From Dehalococcoidales bacterium (lineage in GTDB: Bacteria > Chloroflexota > Dehalococcoidia > Dehalococcoidales > Fen-1064): a stretch of DNA of 8,690 bases. The notes below the pieces were generated by a model, which did no database searches, was not told where the DNA came from, and saw only the letters and a program-made list of their open reading frames with translations. Below, one piece after another: positions 6,055-8,690 of the stretch. A program made the position numbers and the translations under genes. The stretch spans positions 1 through 8,690 of the forward strand of contig DAOUVG010000044.1 of NCBI GenBank assembly GCA_030667735.1. Direction: 5' to 3'. The stretch's first letter is position 1. Every line of letters begins with the position of its first letter.

Positions 6055-6762
6055 ATGACTGGGCAAGATATTATAAACCGCGCGAGGAATGAGGGCAGGA
6101 CCCTGCTAACCGAGGTAGAGGCCAAGGACCTGCTCAAGCAGGCCGGGATAAATGTTGTTGATACCAGGCTGGCATCTTCACGGGAAGAAGCGATTTCCAT
6201 CAGCGGGGAGCTCGGTTTTCCGGTTGCAATGAAGATAGCCTCGTCTGATGTGGTGCACAAGAGTGATGCCGGCGGGGTTGAGCTGGGTCTGGAGACAGCA
6301 GAGCAGGTAGGCAAAGCCTACGATAATATCATAGACGCTATCGGCAAGGCCTTTCCGGATGCCAAAGTCCAGGGAGTATCGGTGCAGAAGATGGCCCGCC
6401 CCGGGGTCGAGGTGATTGTCGGCATGTCAAAGGATGCCCAGTTCGGCCCGGTGCTGATGTTCGGTCTGGGCGGCATTCTGGTGGAAATCCTGAAGGATGT
6501 TTCCTTCCGGATTGTGCCTCTCGTTAAGCGGGACGCTGCCGAGATGATTCGGGATATCAAGGGCTATCCTCTTCTTGAAGGCTACCGGGGCTCGGAAGCA
6601 GTGGATGTGGGCAATCTTGAGGACCTGATACTCAAGGTCTCTGACTACGTCGAGAAGACCCCGGACATCAAGGAGCTGGACCTGAACCCCGTCTTTGCCT
6701 ACGGTGACGGTGCCGTGGCGGTGGATGCCAGGGTGGTGCTTGAGGATGAGGCGCAGGCGTAA
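6055..6762 (+). CDS. ADP-forming acyl/acetyl-CoA synthetase beta subunit (ATP-grasp_5), solitary
   Basis: A 235-residue ATP-grasp protein matching the beta subunit of NDP-forming acyl-CoA synthetases (acetate-CoA ligase, ADP-forming), which interconvert acyl-CoA + ADP + Pi with acid + CoA + ATP. Visible family signatures are FPVAMKIASSDVVHKSDAGG (residues 55-74; His68 fits the conserved beta-subunit histidine of the phosphate relay), PGVEVIVG, FGPVLMFGLGGILVEILKDV, IKGYPLLEGYRG, and ELDLNPVFAYGDGAVAVDAR near the end. I chose ATG 6055 over the upstream ATG at 6031 because GGAGGAT ends 7 nt before it and the upstream ATG would lie ahead of that ribosome site. The CoA-binding alpha subunit, which carries the other catalytic histidine, is not adjacent, so the protein must pair with a distant alpha. 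The substrate acid cannot be told from the sequence. Confidence 0.92.
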   Translation: MTGQDIINRARNEGRTLLTEVEAKDLLKQAGINVVDTRLASSREEAISISGELGFPVAMKIASSDVVHKSDAGGVELGLETAEQVGKAYDNIIDAIGKAFPDAKVQGVSVQKMARPGVEVIVGMSKDAQFGPVLMFGLGGILVEILKDVSFRIVPLVKRDAAEMIRDIKGYPLLEGYRGSEAVDVGNLEDLILKVSDYVEKTPDIKELDLNPVFAYGDGAVAVDARVVLEDEAQA

Positions 6763-6794
6763 CCGGTAGGTAACGGTCTCCTTCCGAACCGATG

Positions 6795-6848
6795 GGACCA
6801 GCTACCCGACGTGGAGAAACTGATTCTCTTCATTGTGGGTGCTGGTCC
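6795..6848 (+). other. Long stem-loop in the gap before padR
   Basis: GGACCAGC (6795-6802), one bulged T and ACCC (6804-6807) pair with GGGT (6837-6840) and GCTGGTCC (6841-6848), giving a 12-bp stem. Inside the loop GAGAA (6814-6818) pairs with TTCTC (6824-6828). GGTCC at 6844-6848 could instead pair with GGACC at 6870-6874. There is no clear T-run, though a few T-rich bases follow. It may end transcription of the acyl-CoA synthetase gene or act as an RNA element. It lies upstream of the padR promoter and so is not in the padR leader. I see no gene in this 204-nt gap. Confidence 0.4.
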
Positions 6849-6887
6849 TTCTGATATTCTTCACCTTTCGGACCCCGCAAGATTCTA

Positions 6888-6916
6888 TTGACAAGGTTTT
6901 CCCTGTATGATATAAA
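6888..6916 (+). promoter_or_regulatory. Strong sigma70-type promoter of the padR operon
   Basis: Perfect TTGACA (6888-6893), 17-nt spacer, TATAAA (6911-6916), five of six consensus bases. The start site would fall around 6922-6924, leaving a leader of about 45 nt that ends in the ribosome site GAGGTGA (6955-6961), 5 nt before the padR ATG. Confidence 0.75.
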
Positions 6917-6937
6917 TACCTAGCTGTTCTAGGTATT
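6915..6937. promoter_or_regulatory. Inverted-repeat operator, probably bound by the PadR protein
   Basis: AATACCTAG (6915-6923) and CTAGGTATT (6929-6937) are perfect 9-bp arms around CTGTT. The repeat covers the end of the -10 box and the predicted start site, the classic place for a repressor to block its own promoter. PadR proteins are dimers that bind such palindromes and often repress their own operon; that this PadR binds here is inference from position. Confidence 0.65.
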
Positions 6938-6966
6938 GAGGATACTACGTGTGTGAGGTGACATAG

Positions 6967-7302
6967 ATGGCAGGCAGGAAGGACCTGATGAAGGGTAATA
7001 TCAATTCCCTGCTGTTATGCCTGATAAGCCAGCAGCCGATGTACGGCTACCAGATAATGAAGGAGCTCGAAGGCAGGAGCCAGGGCTACTTCAAGTTCAA
7101 GGAAGGCACGCTCTACCCGGCCCTGCATCGCCTGGAGAAGGCGGGTCTGGTGACAGGCAGGTGGCAGCCTTTTTCCGGTGGTCGGCAGCGGCGGTACTAT
7201 CATATTACGGAAAAAGGTCGTGCCACCCTGGCGGAGAAGACGGTAGAGTGGCAGGACTTCTTCACGGCGATGAACCTGGTCTTTAAGCCGATTACACCGT
7301 GA
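6967..7302 (+). CDS. PadR family transcriptional regulator
   Basis: A 111-residue winged helix-turn-helix protein of the short PadR type, without a C-terminal coiled-coil domain. Signatures are LLLCLISQQPMYGYQIMKEL (residues 16-35), the recognition segment KEGTLYPALHRLEKAGLV (about 43-60), the wing GGRQRRYYHITEKGRATL and a final dimerisation helix. Members are dimeric, usually repressors, some sensing hydrophobic compounds. The start at 6967 has a strong GAGGTGA ribosome site 5 nt upstream. It is followed after 14 nt by a HAAS-domain membrane protein, a common pairing that suggests PadR activity responds to or controls the membrane protein. It is likely autoregulated through the palindrome at 6915-6937. 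Identity secure; inducer unknown. Confidence 0.94.
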   Translation: MAGRKDLMKGNINSLLLCLISQQPMYGYQIMKELEGRSQGYFKFKEGTLYPALHRLEKAGLVTGRWQPFSGGRQRRYYHITEKGRATLAEKTVEWQDFFTAMNLVFKPITP

Positions 7303-7316
7303 GGTAAGGTAGGAAA

Positions 7317-8225
7317 TTGGCAACCGAACTGGACCGCTATCTGAAGGACATTCGGGAAAACCTCAGGATTGACCCAACCGCCGAAGAAGAGGTTTTAACC
7401 GAGCTGGAAACGCATGCCGAGGACAGGCTCCGGGAGATGAAGGAAGCCGGCCTGTCCGATGAGGAAGCGGCCAAAGAGTGCGTCGGGGTGCTTGGCTCGG
7501 CCAGGATAGTGGCGCGCCAGATATATGAAGTGCACAGCCAGGGTACCTGGAGACAGGCGTTGCTGGCTTCGCTGCCTCACCTTCTTTTTGCCGCGTTATT
7601 TGCCCTCAAGTGGTGGGGCATCGGCTGGCTTCCGGCCCTGATAGGCCTGGTGATAGCCACTGCCATCTACGGCTGGTGCCGCGGGAAGCCAGGCTGGCTT
7701 TTCCCCTGGCTGGGGTACGCCCTGCTGCCGGTGGTTGCCGCCGGTCTGCTCCTGCTCTACCTGCCCACGGGATGGGCCTGGGCTACGCTCCTCGCCTACG
7801 TTCCGCTGGTTGTGTGGTTATTGTGTTACATTACAATCAAGAGTATCAAGCGGGACTGGCTGTACAGTGCCCTGATGCTGCTGCCGGTGCCGAGCTTTGT
7901 CGGGTGGTTTCTGGCGGCGCAGCAAGAGAACAAGTTCACCGGGCTCAACCTCGGTCGGCTCAATGACTTTGCTCCCTGGATTGTCATGAGTTTTCTGGTG
8001 CTGGCAATTTCGGTAGTCGTGTTCATTCGACTGAGGCAGCGCCGATTGAAGGTAGTGGCACTGGGGATATCCGGTGTATCGACGCTGGCAACGGTTGCTT
8101 TTGCCGGTAGCAGAGTCGGTTTCCCCGTTTTTCTCGCGTTGATTCTACTGCTGCTGGTCTTTCTGTTAGTTCCGGCCTTCCTGGACCACAGACTGAGACA
8201 CGGCGGCCATCCGGCCGCGACCTAG
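7317..8225 (+). CDS. HAAS-domain (DUF1700-like) polytopic membrane protein
   Basis: A 302-residue protein. Residues 1-75 are soluble and helical, in the style of the HAAS/DUF1700 domain (LDRYLKDIRENLRI, then EEEVLTELETHAEDRL and LSDEEAAKECVGVLGSARIV). This domain is typically encoded beside PadR regulators. The rest is hydrophobic with about eight predicted helices near 81-98, 103-120, 128-149, 153-174, 181-200, 219-238, 244-263 and 268-288. It has no recognised transporter or enzyme motif. The TTG at 7317 is the first possible start, since TAA at 7305 closes the frame; AAGGTAGG lies just upstream. Inferred role: membrane partner of the PadR protein, perhaps sensing envelope or lipid state. 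HAAS assignment is by eye and moderate; membrane topology is clear. Confidence 0.82.
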   Translation: MATELDRYLKDIRENLRIDPTAEEEVLTELETHAEDRLREMKEAGLSDEEAAKECVGVLGSARIVARQIYEVHSQGTWRQALLASLPHLLFAALFALKWWGIGWLPALIGLVIATAIYGWCRGKPGWLFPWLGYALLPVVAAGLLLLYLPTGWAWATLLAYVPLVVWLLCYITIKSIKRDWLYSALMLLPVPSFVGWFLAAQQENKFTGLNLGRLNDFAPWIVMSFLVLAISVVVFIRLRQRRLKVVALGISGVSTLATVAFAGSRVGFPVFLALILLLLVFLLVPAFLDHRLRHGGHPAAT

Positions 8226-8238
8226 ACCGTTATCTCGT

Positions 8239-8243
8239 GGAGG
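8239..8243 (+). promoter_or_regulatory. Ribosome binding site of degV
   Basis: GGAGG lies 6 nt before the ATG at 8250. No promoter is seen in the 24-nt gap after the HAAS-protein stop, so this gene is probably translated from the padR operon mRNA. Confidence 0.7.
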
Positions 8244-8249
8244 TATGCC

Positions 8250-8690
8250 ATGCGAAAGGTAGCCGTTATTGTCGACAGCATAGCCTGCTTAACTAAAGGG
8301 CAGGTAGAAGAGCATGGGATAACGGTAATGCCCCTGAACTTCTACCACGGTGGCAAACTATATCATGATTGGGTGGATGTCACCCCTTCCGAAGCCTACG
8401 AACTGTTCCTCCAGGACCCGGAATCATTCAAGACCTCCTCCATCTCTCCCGGGGATGTCCTTGAGACTTACCGGAAAGTGAGCGAGCAGACAGAGAGTAT
8501 CCTCTGTATCACGGTCTCGTCCGGACTCAGCGCGGTATGCAATGCTGCTCGGGACGCCCGTGAGATGATGAAGGACGAACTGCCAGGGGTCTCGATAGAG
8601 GTGCTGGATTCTCTGAATTGCACCGCCGCGGAAGGTTTTATTGCGCTTGCCGCGGCACGGGCGGCTACCGAAGGGGGAAGCCTGGCTGAG
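8250..8690 (+). CDS. DegV family fatty-acid-binding protein (3' end cut by window edge)
   Basis: 147 codons, open to the window edge; DegV proteins are about 280 residues, so roughly half is present. Family features are the N-terminal VAVIVDS strand, the early ITVMPL and Gly-Gly-Lys-x-Tyr-His-Asp segments, DVTPSEAYELF, KTSSISPGD (61-69), TVSSGLSAVCNAARDA (88-103) and VLDSLN. DegV/FakB proteins bind a fatty acid and in some bacteria present it to a fatty acid kinase for phospholipid synthesis. The Thr of TSSISP and the Ser-Ser before GLS, placed like the carboxylate-binding residues, are kept. Two usual motifs differ: DSIACL replaces the common DST/SADL, and SAV replaces SGT. It probably belongs to the PadR-HAAS operon. 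Family good, ligand unknown. Confidence 0.9.
   Translation, partial: MRKVAVIVDSIACLTKGQVEEHGITVMPLNFYHGGKLYHDWVDVTPSEAYELFLQDPESFKTSSISPGDVLETYRKVSEQTESILCITVSSGLSAVCNAARDAREMMKDELPGVSIEVLDSLNCTAAEGFIALAAARAATEGGSLAE

Noticed and set aside
6811..6891. Possible 26-residue peptide starting at GTG (VEKLILFIVGAGPSDILHLS)
   Set aside because: It looks mildly protein-like, but it has no ribosome site, is very short and overlaps the stem-loop at 6795-6848.

Overview
The window looks like ordinary chromosome from a GC-rich bacterium, most likely a Dehalococcoidia-type Chloroflexota. I infer this from the gene mix: TsaD, CNNM/CorC-type membrane proteins, a radical-SAM-linked DUF2344 protein, TilS, an archaeal-style ADP-forming acyl-CoA synthetase beta subunit, PadR and DegV. 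The protein style fits too, but the placement is from memory and not from a search. I see no rRNA, tRNA, CRISPR array, phage or insertion-sequence genes.

Layout. The minus strand at the left edge carries the first 280 codons of tsaD, running off the window. A divergent intergenic region of about 260 bp follows. It holds a near-leaderless tsaD promoter, a block of three hairpins, and a good sigma70-type promoter (TTGACA-17-TATGAT) for the plus-strand genes. That promoter appears to drive two tandem paralogous CNNM/CorC proteins and the DUF2344 protein, which overlaps the second paralog by 20 nt. A 90-bp array of five small hairpins separates DUF2344 from tilS. Next come a separate promoter and a solitary ATP-grasp acyl-CoA synthetase beta subunit. 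After a 200-bp regulatory region, a PadR regulator, a HAAS-domain polytopic membrane protein and a DegV protein (cut by the right edge) form a likely operon behind a strong promoter with a perfect 9-bp inverted repeat over its -10 and start site.

How the genes work together. TsaD (t6A37 of ANN-decoding tRNAs) and TilS (lysidine34 of tRNA-Ile2) both serve tRNA decoding but are not in one operon. PadR plus HAAS-membrane protein is a recognisable regulator/membrane-partner pair, probably autoregulated. The acyl-CoA synthetase beta subunit needs an alpha subunit that is not in view.

The points most worth checking are: (1) the first CNNM gene has no ATG/GTG/TTG start that would keep its first membrane helix, so it either starts at CUG or carries a one-base frameshift; (2) the tandem hairpin array before tilS shows compensatory stem changes around a constant CAGA loop; (3) the palindromic low-complexity insertion inside tsaD; (4) the PadR operator. 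I did not find a clearly new multi-gene system; the non-coding structures are the most unusual content.
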